Below are positions 1 to 6,065 of a stretch of 12,187 nucleotides of DNA, piece by piece. Both the position numbers and the translations under genes were made by a program. Below the pieces are notes generated by a model. It did not search any database, had not been told where the DNA came from, and saw only the letters and a program-made list of their open reading frames with translations. Origin of the DNA: an uncultured Lachnospiraceae bacterium. GTDB taxonomy: Bacteria; Bacillota; Clostridia; Lachnospirales; Lachnospiraceae. The stretch spans positions 1-12,187 of the forward strand of contig CAJUQY010000065.1 of NCBI GenBank assembly GCA_910588815.1. The letters run 5' to 3'. Every line of letters begins with the position of its first letter. Position 1 is the first letter of the stretch.

Positions 1-54
1 ATGAGCGTTCGCCTCACACGCGAGAGGTCATGGGTTCGAGCCCCATTGCTTCCA
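1..54 (+). tRNA. tRNA-Val (CAC), 3' portion
   Basis: This is the 3' part of a tRNA cut by the window edge. The anticodon stem TTCGC (8-12) pairs with GCGAG (20-24) around the 7-base loop CTCACAC, giving anticodon CAC at 15-17 (valine, GUG codons). The T arm is ATGGG (30-34), loop TTCGAGC, CCCAT (42-46). The acceptor 3' strand TGCTTCC (47-53) is followed by discriminator A54. CCA is not encoded and must be added after transcription. The D-stem end GAGC is visible at 3-6; the 5' half lies outside the window. Confidence 0.93.
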
Positions 55-60
55 GTAATC

Positions 61-103
61 GGACTGTACTCGAACATCAATGTCAGAGTGCGGTCCTTTT
101 TCT
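61..103 (+). terminator. Rho-independent terminator of the tRNA unit
   Basis: An 11-bp stem, 61-71 with 86-96, includes two G-U pairs and is followed by a T-rich run from 97. It starts six bases after the tRNA end, so it ends the tRNA transcript. It overlaps the stop codon (83-85) of the convergent zinc-ribbon membrane gene. Confidence 0.85.
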
Positions 104-561
104 CTTATATTGTAAAAAATTAAAGCTCGATCGTTCCCCGATCATCTCCCCGGTGAGCCGGGGCTTTTTAATTTCTGCCCGGGCGAGTTCTACCTCTGGG
201 CCGTCCCGCTCCTCCTCCAGGGCCTGCAGCTTCGACACCAGAGCCCATGAGTCTTTAGGGCTGAGGCCGACATAATCGGGAGAATTTATAATCAATCCGG
301 TATCAGGAAGATATTTTTCATATTCGTAAGGATGTCGCTTCCTGGATTCTTTTTGTATGGTGTCTTCTGAAGAATCTACACGTTTTACGGAATTATCTTT
401 ATCACCAAGCGCTGCGCCTGCTATTCCGATCACGATGACTCCAATGATGATCCATTTGAAAATACCGCTTTGTTTTTTTGGCAATTCGGACATCTTTTTG
501 CTCCTGCAGGAATTTTCGACTTGCAATGCTTGCACATTTTTGTTGCTTTTTCTTTACTCAT
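83..561 (-). pseudogene. zinc-ribbon single-pass membrane protein with a -1 frameshift
   Basis: The best start is ATG at 561, with AGGAG eight bases upstream. The first frame encodes a zinc ribbon with two CxxC knuckles (MCKHC and RCPNC) and stops at 430-432. One frame away, the sequence continues KKQSGIFKW, a hydrophobic helix (WIIIGVIVIGIAGAAL), then a charged, probably extracytoplasmic tail ending at 83. Joined at the A-run (plus-strand T 473-479), the product would be about 159 residues: an N-terminal zinc ribbon, one membrane segment and a soluble C-terminal domain, a common layout in Firmicutes. The zero frame reads CAA AAA AAC, so the heptamer A AAA AAC is in phase for a programmed -1 shift. 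Alternatives are a real one-base deletion from eight A, transcriptional slippage, or a sequencing error. Function is unknown. A shorter product could start at ATG 493, but it would lack the ribbon. Confidence 0.68.
148..169 (+). terminator. possible second plus-strand terminator inside the convergent ORF
   Basis: CCCCGG (148-153), loop TGAG, CCGGGG (158-163), then C and five T. It has classic terminator form on the plus strand and would back up the first tRNA terminator. It lies inside the 3' part of the minus-strand membrane-protein frame, so the sequence serves two purposes, or that frame's C-terminus is less constrained than it appears. Confidence 0.5.
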
Positions 562-588
562 AACTTATTCTCCTATCATTGGTTACCA

Positions 589-617
589 TATATATCGTAT
601 CAATAGCAGATGGACAA
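589..617 (-). promoter_or_regulatory. candidate promoter of the zinc-ribbon membrane gene
   Basis: TTGTCC (612-617), a 17-base spacer and TATATA (589-594) on the minus strand, about 28 bases before the ATG at 561. The -35 is poor, so this is a moderate-to-weak sigma-A candidate. Confidence 0.35.
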
Positions 618-624
618 GAAAATA

Positions 625-665
625 GGCAAGCTGTAAAAGTGGTAAAAGCACTTACACAACTTGCC
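625..665 (-). terminator. long imperfect hairpin, possible weak terminator
   Basis: GGCAAGCTGT (625-634) pairs with ACAACTTGCC (656-665) with one mismatch. An inner AAGTG/CACTT stem closes a 7-base loop. On the minus strand it is followed by TATTTTCTTG, a mediocre T-tract; the plus-strand exit has none. No intact minus-strand gene ends just before it, so it may be a terminator left by a decayed gene or another structured element. Confidence 0.35.
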
Positions 666-708
666 CTTGAAATTCTGTCTGTAAAATCAATATGAAAAAT
701 ATTATAAA

Positions 709-1155
709 CATTGATGTGTCATCACATTAAGTTCAATTTCAGCCATGTCAAGCCATCTCCCATGCTTGGGCACATAATGGATTTCCAAACGCTTTATTAT
801 CCTTCCTGAAGGCCGGTGAGCCCTTGGGGGATCCGGATTTATCCGATCAGGTATCCCGGCTGGCATCTCCCGGAACCGAGTCCGATTATGATTCTCTCCC
901 GGTCCTTAAGACCCCCGGCTATGAAGATCGGCCCCTGTACCTTGTTCAACGTCTCCCTTTTGGAATGGGCCAACGGGCATTTCGGCCGGACGGCGCGGAT
1001 CAGCGGGGAACTGCTCCTGATGACCGAAGAAGAACTTCCGGAACTTCCCAGAGATATGGCGGAACGAAACAGCAGCGAATTTCTGACGATTACCGTCAAC
1101 GAGGCGGCTTTTGAGAAGGCGGATGAACGGCAGGCTTTTCAGGCGGGCTTTTCAC
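709..1155 (+). pseudogene. coding-like remnant split over two frames, unrecognised
   Basis: There is no intact gene here, but two adjacent plus-strand frames look protein-like. One is open from after a TAA near 706 to about 950 and includes KAGEPLGDPDLSDQVSRL and LPVLKTPGYEDRPLYLVQ. The other takes over from about 940 and includes LLEWANGHFGRTARISGE and EELPELPRDMAERNSSEF. Beyond the changeover the first frame turns into low-quality arginine-rich sequence. No start with a good ribosome-binding site was found, and the second frame runs on through the spoIIQ terminator, so its last 20 or so residues are unlikely to be real. It may be a decayed gene with a one-base shift near 940-955. The family was not recognised, and chance open frames in GC-rich DNA remain possible. 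Confidence 0.3.
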
Positions 1156-1158
1156 CGC

Positions 1159-1204
1159 AAAAACCGGCAGGGCTGGCAGATATGTGCCAAACCTTGCCGG
1201 TTTT
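1159..1204 (-). terminator. terminator of the spoIIQ-like gene
   Basis: AAAACCGGCA (1160-1169) pairs perfectly with TGCCGGTTTT (1195-1204), and an inner stem TGGCA/TGCCA closes a short loop. On the minus strand the stem runs into TTTTTG, four bases after the spoIIQ stop at 1208. The flanking T and A runs make it possibly bidirectional. Confidence 0.8.
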
Positions 1205-1207
1205 CCT

Positions 1208-2011
1208 TCAATCCTCCGCGTAATCCACAAAATCCAGCGGATCGATGGGCGCTCCGTCCTTTGTCATCTGGAGATACAGGTTGACGCCCTCCACCACATA
1301 ATATTTAGTGGGCGAAGCCAGAGTTCCGACCTGGGCTCCTGCTTCCAGGTAATCGCCGGGATTTATCTGGGGCTCATCAAGCTGTCCATAGGTGAGCTCA
1401 TAGCCGTTCCCCAAATCTAAGGTTACATAGTTTCCGATCTCCGCATCGGTGCCCACCACCTTTACAATGGCGTCCGCAGCGGCATTTACCGGCATTCCAA
1501 CCTCGCCCTGGATTAACACCGCCGGATTGCATTTATACAGATCCAGCGTGGGGAAATAGACGGTCTTATCCATGGAATATTCCATGATGACATTGCCCTC
1601 AGCCGGCCAGCGAAGGCCGTTTTCCACCTGAAAGTTGACCGTCTGTACCTGTGACACGGCAGCCGGGGCCTCGGAAGGAGCTTCTTCCTCCTCCAAAGGC
1701 TCTGTCTCCCGTCTGGCTTCCATAGTGGGAGCTTCCGTCACAGGCTCCCTCGCCTCTGTCGGTGCAGGTTTCGTCTCTCTTGCTTCTTTCACTGTCTCTT
1801 TTGTCTCTTCGGCTTTCGTCGTTTCTTCCTTTGTACCTGTCGTTTCTTCGTCATTCCATAAGAGTTGTTCGGAAGAGCCCTCAGACTCTGCGCGTCTTTG
1901 GTTCTCTTCATCCTTCCTGCCCGCTCCCTGCCATACCAGCACTCCGGCGACGGCACTCACGGTAACAAGACACCCCAGCAGCATGACCAGCAATCCTTGT
2001 TTCTTTTTCAC
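1208..2011 (-). CDS. spoIIQ: SpoIIQ-like forespore membrane protein with degenerate LytM/M23 domain
   Basis: In sporulating Firmicutes SpoIIQ is a forespore membrane protein whose LytM domain faces the intermembrane space and joins SpoIIIAH in the engulfment channel. Here an N-terminal membrane helix (about residues 7-28 from the second GTG) is followed by a long E/T/A/P-rich linker (about 32-122) and a LytM-like fold (about 133-265) with NAAADAIVKVVG, GNYVTLDLGNGYELTYGQL and the final strand NLYLQM. The zinc ligands of active M23 enzymes are absent: no HxxxD pair, and LYLQM replaces the usual HxH strand. The role is therefore probably structural. The start is GTG at 2011, where GAGG lies at proper spacing; GTG at 2020 overlaps that site. 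It lies directly after spoIID, the usual clostridial order, with its own sigma-F-like promoter. The gene name rests on domain and context, not on a search. Confidence 0.82.
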   Translation of the reverse strand: MKKKQGLLVMLLGCLVTVSAVAGVLVWQGAGRKDEENQRRAESEGSSEQLLWNDEETTGTKEETTKAEETKETVKEARETKPAPTEAREPVTEAPTMEARRETEPLEEEEAPSEAPAAVSQVQTVNFQVENGLRWPAEGNVIMEYSMDKTVYFPTLDLYKCNPAVLIQGEVGMPVNAAADAIVKVVGTDAEIGNYVTLDLGNGYELTYGQLDEPQINPGDYLEAGAQVGTLASPTKYYVVEGVNLYLQMTKDGAPIDPLDFVDYAED

Positions 2012-2028
2012 GATAATCACCTCGGTAT

Positions 2029-2057
2029 TATTCTTGCCCGATTACCGCGTCCTATTC
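2029..2057 (-). promoter_or_regulatory. sigma-F-type promoter of spoIIQ
   Basis: The minus strand has GGCAAGAATA (2029-2038), a full match to the sigma-F -10 pattern GGnrAnAHTR as I recall it. GAATA (2053-2057) resembles the sigma-F/sigma-G -35. The 14-base spacer is slightly short. spoIIQ is a sigma-F gene in Bacillus subtilis, so the match supports the gene call. Confidence 0.55.
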
Positions 2058-2080
2058 AAAAATTAACTGGGCATTTCTGG

Positions 2081-3031
2081 TCATGCAGGAAATTTCTCCG
2101 GCGTTTCCGATTCACCGAGGGTTTCGACCGTAATGTTCTGAAAATAATAATTTAAAATCGCTGCGGCATCCTTTCCCTCCTGGGCCAGCTTGTTCGCCCC
2201 CCACTGGCTCACGCCGTAGCCATGGCCGGAACCCTTCACGACAAATTTAAGGCCGCTTTCTGTCTGTGAAACAGAAAAAGCTGCCGAGGGAAGAGACAAA
2301 GCCGCCGCCAATTCCTCCCCTGTGTATGCCTCCGCTCCCGCCATGACCTGGGTCACATATCCGGCGCCGTCTCTGGATACGATCTGCAGGCCAAGGGCTT
2401 CTCCCGCTCCCAGGCTCTGTCCGCGGATGCTGCCGATACCGGAGACAAGCTCCGATTCCGAATACTCTCGGATAGTCACATAATTTTCTATGTCCACATC
2501 CCGTCCGCCGTCCACACTCTTTAGATAGGGAAACGCCCCGCCTCCGTCCCTGCTCATCCCCGCACTGGCTCGGTGGAACATGGCGTCCACAAGGCTCCCC
2601 TCATAGAGGATTACCTGCCCTGCCGTCTCTGAGGCCGCCGCCTCAAACTTTTCCTCATATGCAGCGGAGTCTGCTCCCCACTCCTTTTCCCGGCCCGCCA
2701 GGTCCAGATAAGTACAATGCAGCTCTGCTTCCGAAATCTGATTTGCCTCTCCCACCATCTTGTAAAGATACGTCCTGGCCAAAATCAGCTGAACCTTCAC
2801 CGCCTCCTTTTCATAATTTCCCGGGAGCTGGGAAGCCGCTACGCCCACGGCGTATTCCTCCAGGTCGATCTCTTCTCTGCCGTAAGCGCTCTCCCGCAGG
2901 ATCGTCTTTCCGCTCTTTCGGATTTCCCCCCGCTCCTCCAGGGTGCTTCCGCTCACAAAGAGAGTAAATATATACGGAAACAAAAAGAGAAGGATTGTCC
3001 CAAAAAGAATCATGGAATAACTTTTTTTCAT
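2081..3031 (-). CDS. spoIID: SpoIID stage II sporulation protein, lytic transglycosylase family
   Basis: SpoIID is a mother-cell membrane-anchored enzyme that cleaves peptidoglycan glycan strands; with SpoIIP and SpoIIM it drives forespore engulfment. The 316-residue protein has an N-terminal membrane anchor (about 6-27), the family block DLEEYAVGVAASQLP (56-70), ARTYL (85-89), FHRASAG (152-158), PYLKSVDGG (168-176) and the C-terminal GSGHGYGVSQWGANKLAQEG (267-286). The catalytic Glu of Bacillus SpoIID (Glu88) lies in ASEMP; here the matching position reads ASQLP, putting Gln68 in its place, so activity may be lost or moved. The ATG at 3031 is preceded by AAAGGAG seven bases away. It sits between comF and spoIIQ and has its own sigma-E-like promoter. 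Confidence 0.93.
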   Translation of the reverse strand: MKKSYSMILFGTILLFLFPYIFTLFVSGSTLEERGEIRKSGKTILRESAYGREEIDLEEYAVGVAASQLPGNYEKEAVKVQLILARTYLYKMVGEANQISEAELHCTYLDLAGREKEWGADSAAYEEKFEAAASETAGQVILYEGSLVDAMFHRASAGMSRDGGGAFPYLKSVDGGRDVDIENYVTIREYSESELVSGIGSIRGQSLGAGEALGLQIVSRDGAGYVTQVMAGAEAYTGEELAAALSLPSAAFSVSQTESGLKFVVKGSGHGYGVSQWGANKLAQEGKDAAAILNYYFQNITVETLGESETPEKFPA

Positions 3032-3048
3032 AAAAAAACTCCTTTGGC

Positions 3049-3062
3049 CTGTCTTAAGACAG
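3049..3062. repeat. perfect 14-bp palindrome at the spoIID start region
   Basis: CTGTCTTAAGACAG is a perfect two-fold palindrome. It overlaps the last two bases of the spoIID -10 and covers the expected transcription start, a position where a dimeric DNA-binding protein such as SpoIIID could repress. It has no loop and is more plausible as a protein site than as a hairpin. Confidence 0.45.
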
Positions 3063-3089
3063 TTTACGCCAGAGAAGTCCTTTCTATGA
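3061..3089 (-). promoter_or_regulatory. sigma-E-type promoter of spoIID
   Basis: TCATAGA (3083-3089), a 14-base spacer and CGTAAACT (3061-3068) on the minus strand resemble the mother-cell sigma-E promoter (TCATATT-14-CATACAnT as I recall it), with 6 of 8 in the -10. spoIID is a sigma-E gene in Bacillus. The expected transcription start falls inside the adjacent palindrome. Confidence 0.55.
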
Positions 3090-3108
3090 TTGATTTTTCT
3101 TTTGCATG

Positions 3109-3822
3109 TTATTCCCGTCCGATGCCGATGGCCATGCTCAGAAGAAAGACCTCGCCGGTACCGGCCGCAAGAAGCGCTTTCGTGCAGGCCTCCGCCGTAG
3201 CGCCCGTAGTGTAGATGTCGTCCACCAGAAGCACACGGCCGAATCCCCCGCAGTCCGCCGCCGCAAAGGCCCGCTCCTCGTTTTTCTGGCGTGCCTCATA
3301 TCCCAGCTTTTTCTGAGCCTCGGTGTATTCCACCCGGAGAAGAAGCTTCTCCATGGGAATGGAAAGTCTTCGGGAAAGTCCCTTTGCCAAAAGCTCCGCC
3401 TGATTATATCCCCGCTCCCGCCGTCTCTTTTTGTGAATCGGAACCGGCACCAGGGCATCCGCTTTCAGTCTCAAAATTTTTCTTCCGTGCCTCCTCGCCA
3501 TCTCCTCCGCCAAGAAATCCGCATATTCTCTCCGGTTCTTGTACTTGAGGCCCGCCATCAGCTTTCTCGCCCCGTCATTGTAATTGAGCAGGGCAATGCC
3601 GCCGGTGAAGCTCCGTGCGCGGCGCATGCAGTCCGGGCAGTACTCCTCCGCGCCAAAGCTGTCATCCCCCCTCCCTTTTACTTCCTTCCCGCACTTCATA
3701 CAAACCGGCTGGCCCACAAAGGACAAGGCCCCCTTACAGTCCGGGCAGACGCCCCTCTCCCCGAAAGCCAGCACTTCATTGCATACCGGACAACGCCTGG
3801 GATAAATCAAATCTAGCAGCAA
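3109..3822 (-). CDS. comF: ComF family protein (phosphoribosyltransferase-like)
   Basis: ComF-family proteins act in DNA uptake in competent bacteria and are widespread in others with an unclear role; they join a zinc-finger region to a PRTase fold. The 237-residue protein shows four CxxC knuckles (C11/C14, C26/C29, C41/C44, C62/C65), LVPVPIHKKRRRERGYNQAE (124-143) and the PRPP-binding loop VLLVDDIYTTGAT (197-209), all standard for the family at normal length. It starts at TTG 3822, supported by AAAGGAG five bases upstream; no nearby ATG fits. It begins 20 bases after recD2 ends, so the two are probably cotranscribed with mreB. No terminator separates it from spoIID, so read-through into spoIID is possible. 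Confidence 0.93.
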   Translation of the reverse strand: MLLDLIYPRRCPVCNEVLAFGERGVCPDCKGALSFVGQPVCMKCGKEVKGRGDDSFGAEEYCPDCMRRARSFTGGIALLNYNDGARKLMAGLKYKNRREYADFLAEEMARRHGRKILRLKADALVPVPIHKKRRRERGYNQAELLAKGLSRRLSIPMEKLLLRVEYTEAQKKLGYEARQKNEERAFAAADCGGFGRVLLVDDIYTTGATAEACTKALLAAGTGEVFLLSMAIGIGRE

Positions 3823-3842
3823 TGATACTCCTTTCTCTCAGT

Positions 3843-6050
3843 CTACAATTCCATCAGGCGCTTGTCCAGACTGGAATAGCGCCTCTGCTCTGTCTCATTC
3901 CCCGCCATTTCCTGAAAAGTCTCCGGCAGCCCCACAATACAAACGCAGGATTTCGCCCTGGTCACCGCCGTATAGAGAAGATTTTTTGTCATCAGCATCC
4001 GCGGCCCGGAGAGCAGGGGAATCACCACAGCCCCATACTCGCTCCCCTGGGATTTGTGGATGGTAATGGCGTAGGCAAGCTCCAGCTCATGAAGGCCCTC
4101 AAAATCGTAGGTGACCATCCTCCCCTCGTCAAATTCCACCTTCATCTCCTCCGCAAAGGCGTTGATCTCCTTCACGATGCCGATATCGCCGTTAAAAACT
4201 CCTGTTCCGCAGTCCAGGATTGTTCCATGTTTTCCCGGAATCTCCCATTCCATCTGATAATTGTTTTTGATCTGCATGACTTTGTCGCCCTCGCGAAAAA
4301 TCCCCCGGCTCCCTTCCCTCTCCGCCTTCTTTATATCCGGCGGATTCAAATACTCCTGGAGGATTCGGTTGAGGCGCTCCACCCCAAGGGCGCCTTTCCG
4401 CATGGGTGCAATCACCTGAATCTCGGACATGGGGACTCCCAGATAATCCGGCAGCTTATCCCGGATCAACGAGATGGTTGCGTTGATGGCCGCGTTGGCG
4501 TCCGGCCGTTTTATAAAAAGGAAATCCTTGCTTCTGGCACAGATGTCAACCGGCTCTCCCCGGTTAATCTTATGGGCATTGATGATAATGTCACTGGCCT
4601 CTGCCTGCCTGAAAATCCTGGTCAGCCAGACCACGTGGAACCGGCCTGACCGGATAATATCTTTTAACACATTTCCGGGGCCGACGCTGGGAAGCTGATC
4701 CCGGTCTCCCACCAGAATCAGCCTGGTGCCGGCCGCCACAGCCTCCAGGAGAGAATCCATCAGCTGAATGTCCACCATGGACATCTCGTCGATAATGATC
4801 ACGTCCGCCTCCAGCGGATTGTTCCTGTTCCTGGAAAACCGCACCCGCTCCCGCTCTTCCTCCTGCATGCCCGAAAGCTCCAGCAGCCGATGGATCGTTC
4901 TGGCCTCATGGTCGGCCGCTTCGGCCATGCGTTTCGCCGCGCGGCCCGTGGGGGCTGCCAGTTCTACCTTTAGCCCCTCCGCCTCAAAATATCGGATAAT
5001 TGCCCGGATGGTAGTGGTCTTTCCTGTCCCCGGTCCGCCGGTGATCACCAGGACGCCCCGGCCTGCCGCCTCCAAAACTGCCTCCCTCTGTCTTTCATCC
5101 AGGCTCCGCCCCTCTTCCGCCTCGATCCGGGAAAGCCTGGAAAGGGCCGCCTCTTTTGAGGTCTCCCAGGTGAAATCCAGCTCTAAAAGCCGTTTCGCGG
5201 CCGTCATCTCCATATAATAATACTTTGCAGCATAGACGATCGGGCCGCCCTCCTTCTTCACAACCAGCCGCTTATCCATGACCAGGTCCATCACATATTC
5301 TTCCACGGAAGGAATCTCCACCCCTAAAAGGCGTTCCGTCTCCCTGTGCAGCTCCTCCAGAGGCAAATAGGTGTGTCCCCCGGCCATGGCCTGAAAGAGG
5401 GTATACAGAATCCCGCTCTTCATCCGATAATCTGAATCCGCCCGGATCCCCACCTTGCCGGCAATCTCGTCGGCAATCTTAAAGCCTACCCCGGCAATGT
5501 CATCCGCCAGGCGGTAGGGATTCTCCTCCACAACCTTATAGAGCTCCGTCCCATATTGTTTAAATATCTTCGCCGACAGATTGAGGGAAATCCCGTATTT
5601 TTGCAGAAACAGCATAGCCTGGCGCATATCCCGTTTTTCCGCCACCTGGCTGCCAAGCTCCATGGCCTTCCGTTCACTGATGCCCTTCACCTGGACCAGA
5701 CGTTCCGGCTCCTCCTCCAAGACCCGAAAGGTACCGTCCCCGAATTTTTTCACGATCCTGGCCGCCAGCGCCGGCCCGATCCCCTTGATGGCCCCGGAGC
5801 CTAAATACCGTTCCATGGACATGGCATCCTCCGGCTCCTGCACCTGGTAAGACTCCACCACCAGTTGTTCTCCATAAAGAGGATGGAGCTTTTTCGCGCC
5901 TTCCGCCGTTATGTACTCCCCTTCCTCCACCATGGAAAGGGAGCCCACCACCGTCGTCTCTTCTCCGCCGCCAAAAAGCTCCACCACCGCATAGCCGGTT
6001 TCCTCATTCCGATATACAATTTTATTTACATAGCCCGAAATGGTCTCCAT
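3843..6050 (-). CDS. recD2: RecD2-type ATP-dependent 5'-3' DNA helicase
   Basis: RecD2 is a superfamily 1B helicase found without RecBC in many Firmicutes; it unwinds DNA 5' to 3' and helps with replication-fork maintenance and repair. The 735-residue protein has an N-terminal OB-like region (about 1-75), helix-hairpin-helix segments (about 85-200), Walker A GGPGTGKTTT (338-347), PTGRAAKRM (367-375), Walker B IIIDEMSMVD (418-427), GDRDQLPSVGPGN (448-460), the C-terminal helicase half with IHKSQGSEY (664-672) and LYTAVTRAK (692-700). All catalytic motifs are intact and the length is typical. The ATG at 6050 has GAAAGGAAA upstream. It follows mreB by 15 bases and precedes comF by 20, consistent with one transcript. 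Confidence 0.96.
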   Translation of the reverse strand: METISGYVNKIVYRNEETGYAVVELFGGGEETTVVGSLSMVEEGEYITAEGAKKLHPLYGEQLVVESYQVQEPEDAMSMERYLGSGAIKGIGPALAARIVKKFGDGTFRVLEEEPERLVQVKGISERKAMELGSQVAEKRDMRQAMLFLQKYGISLNLSAKIFKQYGTELYKVVEENPYRLADDIAGVGFKIADEIAGKVGIRADSDYRMKSGILYTLFQAMAGGHTYLPLEELHRETERLLGVEIPSVEEYVMDLVMDKRLVVKKEGGPIVYAAKYYYMEMTAAKRLLELDFTWETSKEAALSRLSRIEAEEGRSLDERQREAVLEAAGRGVLVITGGPGTGKTTTIRAIIRYFEAEGLKVELAAPTGRAAKRMAEAADHEARTIHRLLELSGMQEEERERVRFSRNRNNPLEADVIIIDEMSMVDIQLMDSLLEAVAAGTRLILVGDRDQLPSVGPGNVLKDIIRSGRFHVVWLTRIFRQAEASDIIINAHKINRGEPVDICARSKDFLFIKRPDANAAINATISLIRDKLPDYLGVPMSEIQVIAPMRKGALGVERLNRILQEYLNPPDIKKAEREGSRGIFREGDKVMQIKNNYQMEWEIPGKHGTILDCGTGVFNGDIGIVKEINAFAEEMKVEFDEGRMVTYDFEGLHELELAYAITIHKSQGSEYGAVVIPLLSGPRMLMTKNLLYTAVTRAKSCVCIVGLPETFQEMAGNETEQRRYSSLDKRLMEL

Positions 6051-6065
6051 TCGGTTTCCTTTCGA

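Noticed and set aside
1..54. tRNA-Val 3' end as the attachment site of the recombinase element
   Set aside because: No second copy of the tRNA 3' end was noticed near the recombinase, and ten kilobases of core genes lie between. Large serine recombinases also rarely use tRNA genes.
839..1099. Minus-strand frame of 86 codons in the gap left of spoIIQ
   Set aside because: It is serine-rich sequence typical of a shadow, without a ribosome site, and opposite the more protein-like plus-strand frames.
3106..3816. Plus-strand open frame covering comF
   Set aside because: It mirrors the comF coding frame exactly and has no start signal or recognisable domain.
3615..4649. Long plus-strand open frame of 344 codons opposite comF and recD2
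   Set aside because: It is antisense to two well-supported genes, with His/Pro/Leu-rich shadow composition and no motif.
6051..6065. Separate promoter for recD2
   Set aside because: The gap after mreB is only 15 bases and is filled by the ribosome-binding site.
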